Below, in pieces: positions 50,218 through 60,366 of a stretch of 64,000 nucleotides of DNA; position 1 is the stretch's first letter; each line of letters starts with the position of its first letter. The notes beneath the pieces were generated by a model that worked only from the letters and a program-made list of their open reading frames with translations, was not told the origin of the DNA and made no database searches. The DNA lies in the NCBI GenBank assembly GCA_910577935.1, contig CAJTOT010000020.1, forward strand, positions 1 through 64,000, written 5' to 3'. The stretch is from an uncultured Hungatella sp. Its GTDB lineage: Bacteria > Bacillota > Clostridia > Lachnospirales > Lachnospiraceae. The position numbers were made by a program, and so were the translations under genes.

Positions 50218-51626
50218 TACATATTTTCCTTTCTTATAAGTGATAAGCCAACAAAAAATATTTCCTTTATATAGTTCCAGTTTAGTGCACACATAATCAT
50301 CATTAAACCTAATTCCACCCACCAGGCAGACATATAAATTTCAATAACAGCCTGAACAGCAAGAAGAATCCAGGTAAATATAGCTACCCAATAAGATTGA
50401 ATAATAATATCCTGCTCCACAGATTTTTTTCTAATATAGTAAATAATAAAACTCGCAATAGCGGTAGCTATAGCCGCGCCTTGTACCCCAATCCAATATA
50501 CGAATCCAAAATTCATCAAAATATTGGCGACAGCCCCGCATAGGGCAGATATTGCCATGGATTTTGAATCCTTCTTTGCAGATAATATTGACCCGCAAAA
50601 ACCAGAGGCACTATTCAGGACACAACTAATTAGTAAAAAAGGTACATACTGCCATGCGTCAAAAAATTCCTTTTGATACAAAATGCGCCCTACAGGCTTA
50701 GATAAAATAATCAGCCAGGAACATATCGCCGACAAAACAACATTAAGCATAGTAAATGCTCTTCCATAAAAAAGCGAAGAATCTTGGTTACCATATTCCT
50801 TTACAGCTGATATCTGCCATGCCTGTGTAAATATACTATGCAGCGTATTTATAATTGATGGTATTTTATAAGAAACGGAAAGGATTCCATTTGCGCTGAT
50901 GCCGCATAAAAAACTAACCACGTATTTATCAGAAGCATTATTAACCCACCAGCCAACCGTAGTAGCAATTAATGGGGCGCAATACAATATCATTTCTTTC
51001 TGCAAAATCTTATTTGTTCGCAAAGTCCCAATATATTTCCATAAATTTATTCTCACGATAAGATAGAGGGCAGGTATTGCTTGTCCAAGTATATTTGCGA
51101 TAAAGAAGCCAGATAAGCCACGCCGTAAAATAATCAAAAATAAAATATTTGCTCCAAGCATTGCCAATGTGCCCAATATACCGGCAGCTCCCATATCTCC
51201 AATACGTTCTAATCCTTTAGAAAATTGGATCATAAAATTGTTAAATATATAAGAAATATAATATAGTGTAATAAAAAGCTCAAAGCCTTTAATTTGATTG
51301 AACACCTCTGTCCTGCTAATGATTATGACAAATATAATTACAATAAATATACTTATAGAAATGAATCGAATTCCAATAACTGCGACTTCCTCTTTCGACC
51401 TTGCTTTATCCATCGAAAATCGCATTACCGCGTCAACAATGTTTACGGTTAACAGGGGAACAAACAACGATACTGTAGATACGATCAAATCGTATATACC
51501 GACCTCCTCTGCCGATAAAACACTTGTATATAATGGTACTAGCAAAAACACTAAGATTTTAGATGCAAAGTTGCTTATCGTTAGTATCCCTACATTTCTT
51601 AACAAATATTTAGAACGGCTCTTCAT
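50217..51626 (-). CDS. Polysaccharide flippase, Wzx-like (MOP superfamily)
   Basis: A 469-residue membrane protein with about 14 hydrophobic helices, beginning SRSKYLLRNVGILTISNFAS and FLLVPLYTSVLSAEEVGIYD, the standard opening of oligosaccharide flippases. It moves lipid-linked repeat units across the membrane for polymerisation by the Wzy-like protein of the same operon. Confidence 0.92.
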   Translation of the reverse strand: MKSRSKYLLRNVGILTISNFASKILVFLLVPLYTSVLSAEEVGIYDLIVSTVSLFVPLLTVNIVDAVMRFSMDKARSKEEVAVIGIRFISISIFIVIIFVIIISRTEVFNQIKGFELFITLYYISYIFNNFMIQFSKGLERIGDMGAAGILGTLAMLGANILFLIILRRGLSGFFIANILGQAIPALYLIVRINLWKYIGTLRTNKILQKEMILYCAPLIATTVGWWVNNASDKYVVSFLCGISANGILSVSYKIPSIINTLHSIFTQAWQISAVKEYGNQDSSLFYGRAFTMLNVVLSAICSWLIILSKPVGRILYQKEFFDAWQYVPFLLISCVLNSASGFCGSILSAKKDSKSMAISALCGAVANILMNFGFVYWIGVQGAAIATAIASFIIYYIRKKSVEQDIIIQSYWVAIFTWILLAVQAVIEIYMSAWWVELGLMMIMCALNWNYIKEIFFVGLSLIRKENM

Positions 51627-51639
51627 CTAATCCACTCCA

Positions 51640-52950
51640 TCAATTCTTTTCTACCTCCTTGCTTGCAATCAGCTTTACAAAATTCATGTATCTTTGTTCG
51701 ACATTTTCAGGATACAAATAGTATTCTACAATTTTATCCATATATTCTTTCTTCTGGATCGGCTTATAATAATTCCATTTCTTTATTTTTTCATTCAATT
51801 CTTCTACTGTTTCAAAAGAATCCAGTCCCTCTTCGACTAATGGAAACTCTGTATTATTTACGTAGCAAAATGCTTTTATGCCTTCTGATATAATGTCTAA
51901 ATAGACCCCGCTTGCATGCAATAGCGCAAATGCTTTTCCTTCTAATACTTCACTTATCGATACTCCCTGGGGAGCAAATAAACCATTTTTCACTCTACTG
52001 TCTTGATAACTATCAGGATTATCCTGCGGATGGCACTTTATATCATAACGCGTTCCTAACAGATCGCCTATTTTTTCTGCGTACCTAAGAAGCTCCTGAT
52101 TATCTCTGGAAGCATTGGGATAGGTTGGACAATCAAGAAAAACCGCAAAGTTGCTTCTTACATTTTCGCGTACTGGATGAACAGTTCGAAGCGATCCACC
52201 AACAAATATTTTTTCTTCAGGAATCCCTCCAAGCATAAACTGCTTCTTTGAAAATTCCCCAGTCACCATAATATAATCACTTGAAAAATTTAAAATCATC
52301 GTCTGATTGATCCTATCACAATTCATGCCATGAAAAACGGGTTGTCCATGCTGCATAGCAGCCACAATAACACCTCGATTCCTAAGATTCTGAACAACTA
52401 AATTTTCCAATCTTCCTCCATCGAAAAATATAAACGCAGAACGATTGTCTATTTGTATAGATGCAATCCGTTTTTCAATTCTCATCAGCTCTATAATATT
52501 TGAAGCCAGAACAGACTGAATTCGCTTAGAATTAATTATTGATAGTTTTTTCTTTATCCTGGAATATGATATTAGACCAATAATGATTTCTTTCGGGCTG
52601 TTAATATGCCTCCATTCAAATCCACAAGCCGCAATTTTAAGCTCATTATAATCCCGAATTATATTTTTAAATTTCTCCCAGTATGTCGTATGATCTCTTC
52701 GCTTATAGTCATAGCTGACGACAAGCGGTTTTTCTTTTTCATATTCTTTCGCATCAACAACTTCAAAACTGCTGTTTAGAATCGCCTTTACAAATCTCTT
52801 CATACTCACAAAGAAATTTGCTCTGATTGCTTCTCCTGTAACATTAAACAACAATTTGCTCAAATCATACTTTTCAAATCCTTCAATATGAATTTCTTTT
52901 AAACAATTTAAAATATTGGTCTGCCTATAATCAAATTCATTATTTTCCAT
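51640..52950 (-). CDS. Putative GT-B glycosyltransferase of the glycan cluster
   Basis: A 436-residue soluble protein without a clear family match by eye. The middle (residues 160-330) has GT-B-like elements: FIFFDGGRLENLVVQNLR, IVAAMQHGQPVFHG, DYIMVTGEFSKKQFMLGG, IKCHPQDNP and LLHASGVYLDIISEGIKAF, resembling polysialyltransferase/capsule-type transferases with the HP and S-x-x-x-E motifs. A role in transferring the CMP-activated acid made by neighbouring genes is plausible but inferred. Located between the epimerase and flippase genes. Confidence 0.6.
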   Translation of the reverse strand: MENNEFDYRQTNILNCLKEIHIEGFEKYDLSKLLFNVTGEAIRANFFVSMKRFVKAILNSSFEVVDAKEYEKEKPLVVSYDYKRRDHTTYWEKFKNIIRDYNELKIAACGFEWRHINSPKEIIIGLISYSRIKKKLSIINSKRIQSVLASNIIELMRIEKRIASIQIDNRSAFIFFDGGRLENLVVQNLRNRGVIVAAMQHGQPVFHGMNCDRINQTMILNFSSDYIMVTGEFSKKQFMLGGIPEEKIFVGGSLRTVHPVRENVRSNFAVFLDCPTYPNASRDNQELLRYAEKIGDLLGTRYDIKCHPQDNPDSYQDSRVKNGLFAPQGVSISEVLEGKAFALLHASGVYLDIISEGIKAFCYVNNTEFPLVEEGLDSFETVEELNEKIKKWNYYKPIQKKEYMDKIVEYYLYPENVEQRYMNFVKLIASKEVEKN

Positions 52951-52953
52951 TTC

Positions 52954-53799
52954 TCATACCAAAAAATTTATTTTGTTGAAATTAAGTATTCTCTCAATCT
53001 TACTACTGTCTCCCCATACAGCTTTCGAATCATAAGGCCTGTCAGGGAACGCGCCATACTTCAGCTTGATTTTATATCCGTTTTCTTTAATAAAACGCTC
53101 TACTCTATCTGATAGTTTTTCAGGATGCCCCGAGCAGATATTAATAATACCCAGAACATTATCCTGCATGACTGCACTTACTACCTGTTCACAAAACTCT
53201 TTGTAGTCAATAAAATCAAATTGATTTTTTCCCATTGTAAATGGGAACTCAGATTTCCCTTCTGCTTCCGCTGCTGTAATTTTTGAAAAGATTGAACTAC
53301 CATATTTACTATTTCCTACAATATAATATCCTCTAAGCCATTGAAACTTTTTATCCTTTTGCCCACAGAGCATATCCGTAAGATTTCTCAGAGCGTTCTT
53401 ACTGATTCCATAAGGTGTTGTTGGATTGCATGATGTATTTTCTTTAATGCTTCCCTCAAAAAAACCGATTTCATGCATAGAACCCATAACAGAAATTTTT
53501 TTAATATCAGACTCAGAAAAAGCCCTGATAAACCCATAATGCTTTGGCAAATCGTCAATATGAGCGTTCGAATAATGAACAAAACCGTCACGCCACGCAA
53601 GATGAAGCAAGGTATCCGGTCTCCCAAAATATGTAAATGGATCTTTAACAGAAAACACATCACACACTTTCTTTTCCGCTCTATTATCTACCCTGTCTAA
53701 CGTTTTCCCAGCAGCGACAACATCTGCGCCTTTATTAAGCAGCGCCTCTACTATACCTTGCCCAAGATATCCGTTTGCGCCTGTCACTAATATTTTCAT
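52954..53799 (-). CDS. NAD(P)-dependent epimerase/dehydratase family protein
   Basis: A 281-residue short-chain dehydrogenase of the extended type. Rossmann motif VTGANGYLGQG at residues 5-15 and the catalytic YGISK near residue 135. The second half is shorter than in typical UDP-sugar epimerases. It may reduce or epimerise a nucleotide sugar of the glycan; the substrate is unknown. Start ATG overlaps a possible 30-codon leader ORF by one base. Confidence 0.85.
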   Translation of the reverse strand: MKILVTGANGYLGQGIVEALLNKGADVVAAGKTLDRVDNRAEKKVCDVFSVKDPFTYFGRPDTLLHLAWRDGFVHYSNAHIDDLPKHYGFIRAFSESDIKKISVMGSMHEIGFFEGSIKENTSCNPTTPYGISKNALRNLTDMLCGQKDKKFQWLRGYYIVGNSKYGSSIFSKITAAEAEGKSEFPFTMGKNQFDFIDYKEFCEQVVSAVMQDNVLGIINICSGHPEKLSDRVERFIKENGYKIKLKYGAFPDRPYDSKAVWGDSSKIERILNFNKINFLV

Positions 53800-53891
53800 T
53801 AATATCTCACCTTTCTGTCCGCATCCTCTGTTTTAATCGTTTTAAAATTACACTTTACTCTTCTCAGCAGTGCTATTATTTCCTTTAGCAT
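53799..53891 (-). CDS. Possible 30-residue leader ORF coupled to the epimerase gene
   Basis: MLKEIIALLRRVKCNFKTIK and ten further residues end in TAA that shares its last A with the downstream ATG. There is no good ribosome site. It fills most of an otherwise empty 119-base gap in a densely packed operon and could be a remnant or a coupling peptide. Confidence 0.25.
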   Translation of the reverse strand: MLKEIIALLRRVKCNFKTIKTEDADRKVRY

Positions 53892-53918
53892 TATCCATCT
53901 ATTTTTCTCTCATAATCC

Positions 53919-54491
53919 TTAATGTTTCTTTACAGAAACCCATTCATTATTCCCAAAATCATACCTTCTTACCACATTTGCAGGGCTTCCTACGGCAACG
54001 CAGTAATCAGGAATATCTCTCGTTACAACAGAGTTCGCGCCTATCACACTATGCCGGCCTATAGAAGCTCCACAGATACATACATTCTCCCCAATCCAGC
54101 TTCCTTCGCCGACACATACATCTTTTATAATTCTAACTTTCTGCTTTTTTATCGGCCTCTCTATATCCTCATACCGATGCGTACAGTCAGAAATAAAAAC
54201 GTGATCGGCAATAAGAACATTTTCTTCAATTACAATAGATCTTCTTGCTACTATATGGGCATAGTGCCCGATAGTTGTTCCCGCCTTTATATAAAGATTT
54301 CTCTCCTTATTGCCGCTTCCCATTAACCAGGCATATTGGGCAATATACACATCATTTTCAATATAGATACTTCTATGTCCGACAATTTCAAGCGGTTTAT
54401 ATACAATGCTTTTCTTTCCAAGATATCCAAACATTGCAGCATATACTGTATGAGATATCAGATACCAATACTTCTCTTCTATTTTTGACAT
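53919..54491 (-). CDS. Hexapeptide-repeat acyltransferase (WbbJ-like)
   Basis: A 190-residue left-handed beta-helix enzyme. Hexapeptide repeats run from about residue 40 to 175 (for example IGENVCICGASIGRHSVIGA, followed by NSVVTRDIP) with the catalytic-type histidine in DHVFISDCTHRYED. It probably O- or N-acetylates a sugar of the repeat unit. Which sugar is unknown. Confidence 0.88.
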   Translation of the reverse strand: MSKIEEKYWYLISHTVYAAMFGYLGKKSIVYKPLEIVGHRSIYIENDVYIAQYAWLMGSGNKERNLYIKAGTTIGHYAHIVARRSIVIEENVLIADHVFISDCTHRYEDIERPIKKQKVRIIKDVCVGEGSWIGENVCICGASIGRHSVIGANSVVTRDIPDYCVAVGSPANVVRRYDFGNNEWVSVKKH

Positions 54492-54557
54492 AATTCCATT
54501 TCCCAGCCGTCATACTATAATGTTATAATGTCTAAAGTTTCATACAGCGGCGAGCTT

Positions 54558-55547
54558 TTATAACAAAATTGATGACAGCCATGTATCCACACTGTATTTT
54601 TCATATATATTCTTATCCAGTTCGTTACATTTTTTGTGTATAAAATCATCCGGAATTTCAAGTTCTTCTCCGTCATAGACAAAAATATTGTTCTCATCAT
54701 AAAAATCGGCATTCTTAATTAACTTGTTGTTTGTAACAAGTTTCTTCTTACACCCCAGAGCTTCAATTGTTCTCATCGTAAATCCCTTTTGTCCGGGATG
54801 GGTGTAATCAACAATTACTTTCGTTTTATTATAAAATTTGTATGTATCATTTACATCTATTTTCTTTGCCGATACATCATCATTATCTGCGTTGACATAT
54901 CCTTCTCTTTTATCCAAATACTTTCTTTTATAGTAGATTATTTTCTTGGAATATACTCTTTTGTATAATACAAGTTTCTTCTCTTTGCATATTTTCTTTA
55001 ATTTATTCAGAATTTCAATTCGCTTTGAATGAAGTGAACACATATATAATACATCTAGTTCCGGTTCATCACTTTCAATCAATTCCGGTATAAAAAACAA
55101 CGGCCTGTAATTCCATCCATATTCTTCTGCATCAACAGGATCAAATGTCGATACCTTATCAAAATATCTTTGCAGGTTCAACGCGTTCTTATTATTTTTT
55201 ACACTATCCCACTGATACATACAATATGTACACTTTTGGGGTGTTTTCTCCCTGAGTCTCTCTATCACTTCAGGATTAAGAAATTCTCCCCGAATCAGAA
55301 AAACATAATCCAGGTTATTTGCAATAGGAAGAAATTTTTTTAAAAAGTACTTATCCATTACCATTGGCATATATCGTGGAAAATAGGCATTGATAAATCT
55401 AAAAAAATAATTCACTTCATCCATATCTTCATATACTTTGAACACATTAGCTCCCGCCTGATTCAGCCTGGAAACGATTATATGATCATAGCCAAAAAAT
55501 TTCGGCAAGATCAGCAAAATATTTTTGTTATTCAGCATATTTAACAT
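54558..55547 (-). CDS. Glycosyltransferase, CgeB/GT-B-like
   Basis: A 329-residue protein starting NKNILLILPKFFGYDHIIVS and ending with VIVDYTHPGQKGFTMRTIEAL, where the Glu in RTIEAL corresponds to the nucleotide-sugar-binding Glu of GT-B enzymes of the CgeB/YkvP group. No signal or membrane segment. The start overlaps the polymerase stop by 20 bases; an alternative ATG three codons later is possible. Confidence 0.65.
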   Translation of the reverse strand: MLNMLNNKNILLILPKFFGYDHIIVSRLNQAGANVFKVYEDMDEVNYFFRFINAYFPRYMPMVMDKYFLKKFLPIANNLDYVFLIRGEFLNPEVIERLREKTPQKCTYCMYQWDSVKNNKNALNLQRYFDKVSTFDPVDAEEYGWNYRPLFFIPELIESDEPELDVLYMCSLHSKRIEILNKLKKICKEKKLVLYKRVYSKKIIYYKRKYLDKREGYVNADNDDVSAKKIDVNDTYKFYNKTKVIVDYTHPGQKGFTMRTIEALGCKKKLVTNNKLIKNADFYDENNIFVYDGEELEIPDDFIHKKCNELDKNIYEKYSVDTWLSSILL

Positions 55548-56769
55548 TTTTTCCCGCTTTCAACACAGTGCACTTTTTGTACTGATACACAATAAGAAAA
55601 ATCATAAATGGCATTAATATTATTGGTTCTGTCATATTTGTCAGAATAAAAACAGCAGAAAAAGCTATCTCTCTGAATCGTTCCTTCTTTCTGCAGCGCC
55701 AGATACTTATAATGAAGGGATATAGCGCAATCAGCAATCCGAAAATTCCCATCGTATAGCCAAGAGTAATCAGACCATTTGAGCTTCCTCTTCCAAGATT
55801 TTGTGCCATCTCAAAAACTTCATAATTTTTATATCCCCACCCGAAAACCGGTCTTTGCTGTATCAGCTTTATGCCATCTGTAAAATCTCGCATTCTCAAA
55901 TAATAGGAACCATTTACGTGGGAAGAACTCAGCCTTTTTATTGTCCATACTATGTAGATACCACAAAATGTCGCAATCCCCAAAGGCAATACTAACATAA
56001 TCTTTGAACGTTTATTCATCTTTATGTTCTCTATCAAATAGACAGTAAACAAGCCTATCCCTATGCAAATACCTGTAGTTGAAAATGTAAGCAGGATAGA
56101 AAGCAGAAGAATCATCATATGGGTTTTCTGTTTCTTTTCTTTAAAAAATATAAAATAATACAAAGCAAATATAAGATAAACCGCGTATACTCCTGGTTCC
56201 CAGAACATACTTTGGAGTCTGAAAATCTTAATTCCTAATATTGGAAAAGATCTGAGATATATACCTGCCGCGTAAAAAAAGCCAACATACCTTCTATAAA
56301 ACGTAAGATCATTTCCATGGGCTACATAATCATAAGGCAAATCTATCTTAAGAATATTCACGAAAAAGAACATGATTAGTGAAAGCGCCGCAATAAAAAT
56401 AATAATCTGGTATATGCGCTTTAAAAAGCAATTGATATCTACTTTTTTAGAAATCAGCAACAGGACAAACGCCAAAATCCATAATATGCGAAGCGAAAAT
56501 CCAAAAATTGTCTTTCTGTACAGTAAAAATTCCAGTGCCAGATATCCCGCGCACCCTATCATAATGAATAATGCTTTTTTCATTGCCTTTGCTGATCTTA
56601 CGTATCTAAATTCATATATGACACATAGGCCAATCAATCCAACAGAAAGCAATCGAAAAACGAACGCATCCTCACTTACGGAAATGGCAGCGGAACCAGA
56701 AAGGTAAATCAAAAGAAAACATATAGTACATTCCAGCAACATTTTAAAACTAATTTTAACTTTAAGCAT
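55528..56769 (-). CDS. O-antigen/capsule polymerase, Wzy-like
   Basis: A 413-residue membrane protein with about 11-12 hydrophobic helices and one large extracytoplasmic loop (around residues 270-310, IVWTIKRLSSSHVNGSYYLR), followed by DGIKLIQQRPVFGWGYKNYE, a phrase typical of the O-antigen ligase/polymerase superfamily. It would join repeat units delivered by the Wzx-like flippase. Confidence 0.85.
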   Translation of the reverse strand: MLKVKISFKMLLECTICFLLIYLSGSAAISVSEDAFVFRLLSVGLIGLCVIYEFRYVRSAKAMKKALFIMIGCAGYLALEFLLYRKTIFGFSLRILWILAFVLLLISKKVDINCFLKRIYQIIIFIAALSLIMFFFVNILKIDLPYDYVAHGNDLTFYRRYVGFFYAAGIYLRSFPILGIKIFRLQSMFWEPGVYAVYLIFALYYFIFFKEKKQKTHMMILLLSILLTFSTTGICIGIGLFTVYLIENIKMNKRSKIMLVLPLGIATFCGIYIVWTIKRLSSSHVNGSYYLRMRDFTDGIKLIQQRPVFGWGYKNYEVFEMAQNLGRGSSNGLITLGYTMGIFGLLIALYPFIISIWRCRKKERFREIAFSAVFILTNMTEPIILMPFMIFLIVYQYKKCTVLKAGKNVKYAE

Positions 56770-56800
56770 TTTCCTTATTAACTACTGCCTTTCGATATTT

Positions 56801-58406
56801 TTACGTAACCCCCGACAAAACTGACTTCACCTGGTTGAGCAATTTTTCATCCAGTTCTGGCCTGATCGTACTTGTCTCGAACTTAATCTTCGGCGTCAGC
56901 AAGCTGTTCTCCGGAAGCAGAATATCAAGCAAACACGGCTCATCATCTTCTATCCAGTTTTTGTACTTTTCCAGATATTCATAAGATTGGAGAGTTGCAG
57001 CCTTGATGCCATATGCTTCGGTAATCTTCTGAAAATTCGGAACAGTATAGCCGCCTGATATTGCCGTATTCGCGAATCTGTCTCCGTGCTCCAGATGCTG
57101 AGTTTCCCTTATCTTTCCAAGAACACGATTATTCAAAATAAACATTTTAATTGGCAGACTCTCTCTTCTCACTGTCTCCAGTTCCTGGATATTCATCTGG
57201 AATCCGCCATCGCCAGTTATACAATAAACTCTATTATTTCTCATTGATATGCAAGCGCCAATGGCGTAAGGAAGCCCACATCCCATCGTTCCATAACCGC
57301 CGCTGATATGAATTCTTCCATTATGTCCTTTCAGTGCCAAAGATTGAGCGCACCAGCACTGATGCATTCCAACATCCACGGAAACTACAGGACTCTCCGG
57401 AAGCAGCGACGCGATTTTTTCAACTGCGTAATTTCCCGGCTGCTTGTCATAATCATCAAGAATTTTCTTGGCTTCAAGACATTGATTTCTCCACTTAGAA
57501 TAATCACCTGTGTCTTCTGCCAGCAGCATCCTCATAAAATCCCTGGCGTCTGTCTGATACTTTTTCTCATTTTCTTTAATATTGCGGCTCAACTCATACT
57601 CATCAATATCACAGCGGACAAGATCGGCTTTTGGCGCGAAATTTTTTGTATATCGGCCAACCTGCCGGATTCCAAGACGGGCGCCAACGCTGATTACTAA
57701 ATCGCACGCATTAAGAATCATATTTGCTATTCGGTTCCCATGAGTTCCAATAAAACCAATATGTAAATCATCCTGAATCAAATCTACACCGTTCATCGTG
57801 GTGAGAACAGGTATATTTGTTTTGCGGGAGAATTCTCGAACCAATTCCTCCGCTCCCGCTGTTCTCACTCCATTACCTGCCAATAAGATCGGCTTGCTGT
57901 ATATTGAGCGGAAAATCAATGAGCACACCTCCTTTTCGCCCAAGCAGCGCCATATTATATGCTCTGCCCACGATATCCGGAAAACCCTCCGCACTGTTTG
58001 CCGTCACAGAATACTTCGTAATATTTCTTGCCATAGAAACAATATCCATTTCCTGGAAACCGTTCTGACGGATACCAGAAAAACCTTTCATCTCATTGGT
58101 CGGAACATTTCCGCAGATTCCCATAATTGGGAAACTGTCAAACCACGCATCAGCAAGTCCACCCAAGCCATTAACTGCTCCCGGACCGGATGTGGTAAAA
58201 TACACACCGAGCCTGCCGCTTGTCCTCGCATAACCGCCTGCCGCCAGAGCGCATCCCTGTTCGTGGTAACATACGTGTGTTTTTATCTCATTCTGACGCT
58301 TATACAGCGCATCCATAAAAGGAACAATATATCCGCCCGCATAGCCAAACACATCCGTCGCTCCACGGCGGATTAGAAAATCAACCAAATATTCTGAACA
58401 GTTCAA
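56801..58406 (-). pseudogene. TPP-dependent acetolactate synthase-like enzyme, frameshifted by deletion
   Basis: Two frames together give an almost complete TPP enzyme. The first (from a TTG start overlapping the upstream stop, GGAG at 7 bases) covers the PYR domain with the catalytic Glu in CYHEQGCALAAGGYAR and ends after LIDFPLNIQ. The second holds the central domain (PILLAGNGVRTAGAEELVRE) and the PP domain with GDGGFQMNIQELETV (TPP/Mg binding). The normal linker of roughly 25-30 residues between them is absent, and both frames use the same short stretch near 57887-57898, as expected after deletion between direct repeats. The enzyme is probably inactive. A sequencing or assembly error is the alternative. 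Confidence 0.82.
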
Positions 58407-60289
58407 CTCACCTCTCCTCTCTTCACCTCTTCAAATGTCTGCCTGAACTTAACCATAAAGTCTTTCATGATATCTATCGGCGCCACATTAATTCTGTAGA
58501 ATTGTTCTCCTCCATATTCAAAAATCCGAAACAGATATCCCTTCCTGATCATTTCTTCCCTCACACCTGCCGCGTCTACACCAGTGATCTTCATATAAAT
58601 AAAGTTTGTATCCGATTTATATGGATGAACATTCTCCATGATCGTAAGCTCATTATAGAACCACTCTCGTACATCATGAATTTCACTGCGAATCCTGTGA
58701 TAATATTCATCATCTTTAAGACACTCAATTACCCCTCTTCTAGCGATAATCGGAAGACGGAGAAGCGGCAGATCCAGCCACAATGTTTCAAGAGCTCTCT
58801 TACTCGCCACGCCATAGCCAAGACGCAGCCCGGCCATTGCGAAAAATTTAGAGAATGTTCTAGCAAACATCACGTTATCATATTTGCAAATGAATCCGCT
58901 GACATCGATTGGATCTTCCTCAAATCCGAAGTAAGCCTGGTCAACATAGATCAAGGATTGAGGATTATGTTTGACAATTCTCTCCAGATCTTCCGGCTTC
59001 ATCAAGTTGCCGGAAGGCATGGCAGGGCTTGTAACGATAATCATCTTCGGCTTATTCTCTTTTGCTTTCCGCATCAAATCATCTATATCGTGGTAACACT
59101 TATCGCCATCCTCATGGAATCGATAAAAAGACTTTTTCCCAAAACGATAATCTACAACTCCCGGATAGTAACTCCAGTGCGGCAGAGGGAGAAGGACACT
59201 ATCATCCTCTCCGACCATGAGCGTAATTATACTTCTGACCATTTCAGAACCGCTGTTATGTAAAAAAATGCTTTCATAGGGGAAATGATACTTTTCGGCA
59301 ATTGCCATACAAAGGTCATCCGACTCCTTGGAATCGTAAAGAAATAAATCTTCCGCTTCTGCCTCATGAAATGGTCTCAGCGCCTTTGGAGACGGCCCCC
59401 ATAAGTTCTCATTGAAGTGAAGCCTTCCGTTCCGATTATTCGTCCTTACCCCTGCATACCTTGTCACACCGTTGTATCTTCCATAAAGATTTTCAGCTAT
59501 CACCTCTTTTTCAAACTTCTTAAATTCAGGGTCAAATGCTTCAAACTCCTCTAACGTATCAAATTCCAGAACAATGCCGTCTCCATATTTTTTAGCGGTA
59601 ATCGGAAGATCTGCAAAATGGCGTATATGAAAATCATCGATGAGCAATTTATCCACCTCAGGAGCTCCATACTCTTTTTCAAGGAGTTCTACAAACTTTG
59701 CTGAAAAACTGCGGGACCAGAAGTTAGCTCCGATAGTAAACCACTGCTCCTGTCCGCCTCGCCTGATGCTCTCAATATATCCCGAATCGTTCTCAATAAT
59801 GCAGTATTCATCTGCGTAGCATTTTGTAAATGCACATGTATAGAATGATTCATACGCATACTCGGAAAAAATATTCTCAGCATAGTAATTATCCGCGCAG
59901 CAGATATAGGAATTGCCGAGATACTGTCTTACCGCGTATATCGAAGAAACATTGTTTTTCTTGTCGTAGTCATCATTATAGACAATCGTAACCTGATATT
60001 TATCTTTCAGGTATTCATACATCTTTGCCTTATATCCGACAACAATGATGATATTATCAATACCTGCCGCCTTCAGCTGCCTTATCTCACGTTCTATTAA
60101 CACTTCTCCCTTAACCTTAAATAAACCTTTGGGAAGGATCTCCGAAATCGGCAAGCACCTTCTGGAAGTCCCTGCCGCCATTATGATGGCATTATCTACA
60201 TGGCAAGGATATAACTGCTTTTTCTCACTCACTGTCAAAGCGCCATTATTGTACCGTTCCATTAGCTCCTGGAATTGTTTCTTGTCCAT
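58403..60289 (-). CDS. Bifunctional nucleotidyltransferase / class I aminotransferase (HisC-like)
   Basis: A 628-residue fusion. After a 30-residue helical leader, residues about 32-265 are a LicC-like nucleotidyltransferase (AIIMAAGTSRRCLPISEILP then KGLFKVKGEVLIEREIRQLK). Residues about 280-625 are a HisC/CobD-like PLP aminotransferase (LHFNENLWGPSP, PHWSYYPGV, YVDQAYFGFE, PLP lysine in ARTFSKFFAMAGLRLGYG). All key residues appear intact. Fused cytidylyltransferase/aminotransferases are known for 2-aminoethylphosphonate activation, but those use a class V transaminase and PepM, which is not seen here. A CDP-linked amino alcohol or amino-phosphate is inferred. It is coupled to the TPP enzyme gene. 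Confidence 0.85.
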   Translation of the reverse strand: MDKKQFQELMERYNNGALTVSEKKQLYPCHVDNAIIMAAGTSRRCLPISEILPKGLFKVKGEVLIEREIRQLKAAGIDNIIIVVGYKAKMYEYLKDKYQVTIVYNDDYDKKNNVSSIYAVRQYLGNSYICCADNYYAENIFSEYAYESFYTCAFTKCYADEYCIIENDSGYIESIRRGGQEQWFTIGANFWSRSFSAKFVELLEKEYGAPEVDKLLIDDFHIRHFADLPITAKKYGDGIVLEFDTLEEFEAFDPEFKKFEKEVIAENLYGRYNGVTRYAGVRTNNRNGRLHFNENLWGPSPKALRPFHEAEAEDLFLYDSKESDDLCMAIAEKYHFPYESIFLHNSGSEMVRSIITLMVGEDDSVLLPLPHWSYYPGVVDYRFGKKSFYRFHEDGDKCYHDIDDLMRKAKENKPKMIIVTSPAMPSGNLMKPEDLERIVKHNPQSLIYVDQAYFGFEEDPIDVSGFICKYDNVMFARTFSKFFAMAGLRLGYGVASKRALETLWLDLPLLRLPIIARRGVIECLKDDEYYHRIRSEIHDVREWFYNELTIMENVHPYKSDTNFIYMKITGVDAAGVREEMIRKGYLFRIFEYGGEQFYRINVAPIDIMKDFMVKFRQTFEEVKRGEVS

Positions 60290-60366
60290 TCTTAGTATTC
60301 TTCCTCTCCTAATCTAATACAGCTTTACTTAACTTATCGTCCATCGGGCATCTGTACGAATATTTT

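Noticed and set aside
58403..60289. PntC-type aminoethylphosphonate activation enzyme
   Set aside because: The transaminase half is HisC-like class I rather than class V, and no PEP mutase is visible, so I do not give that name.
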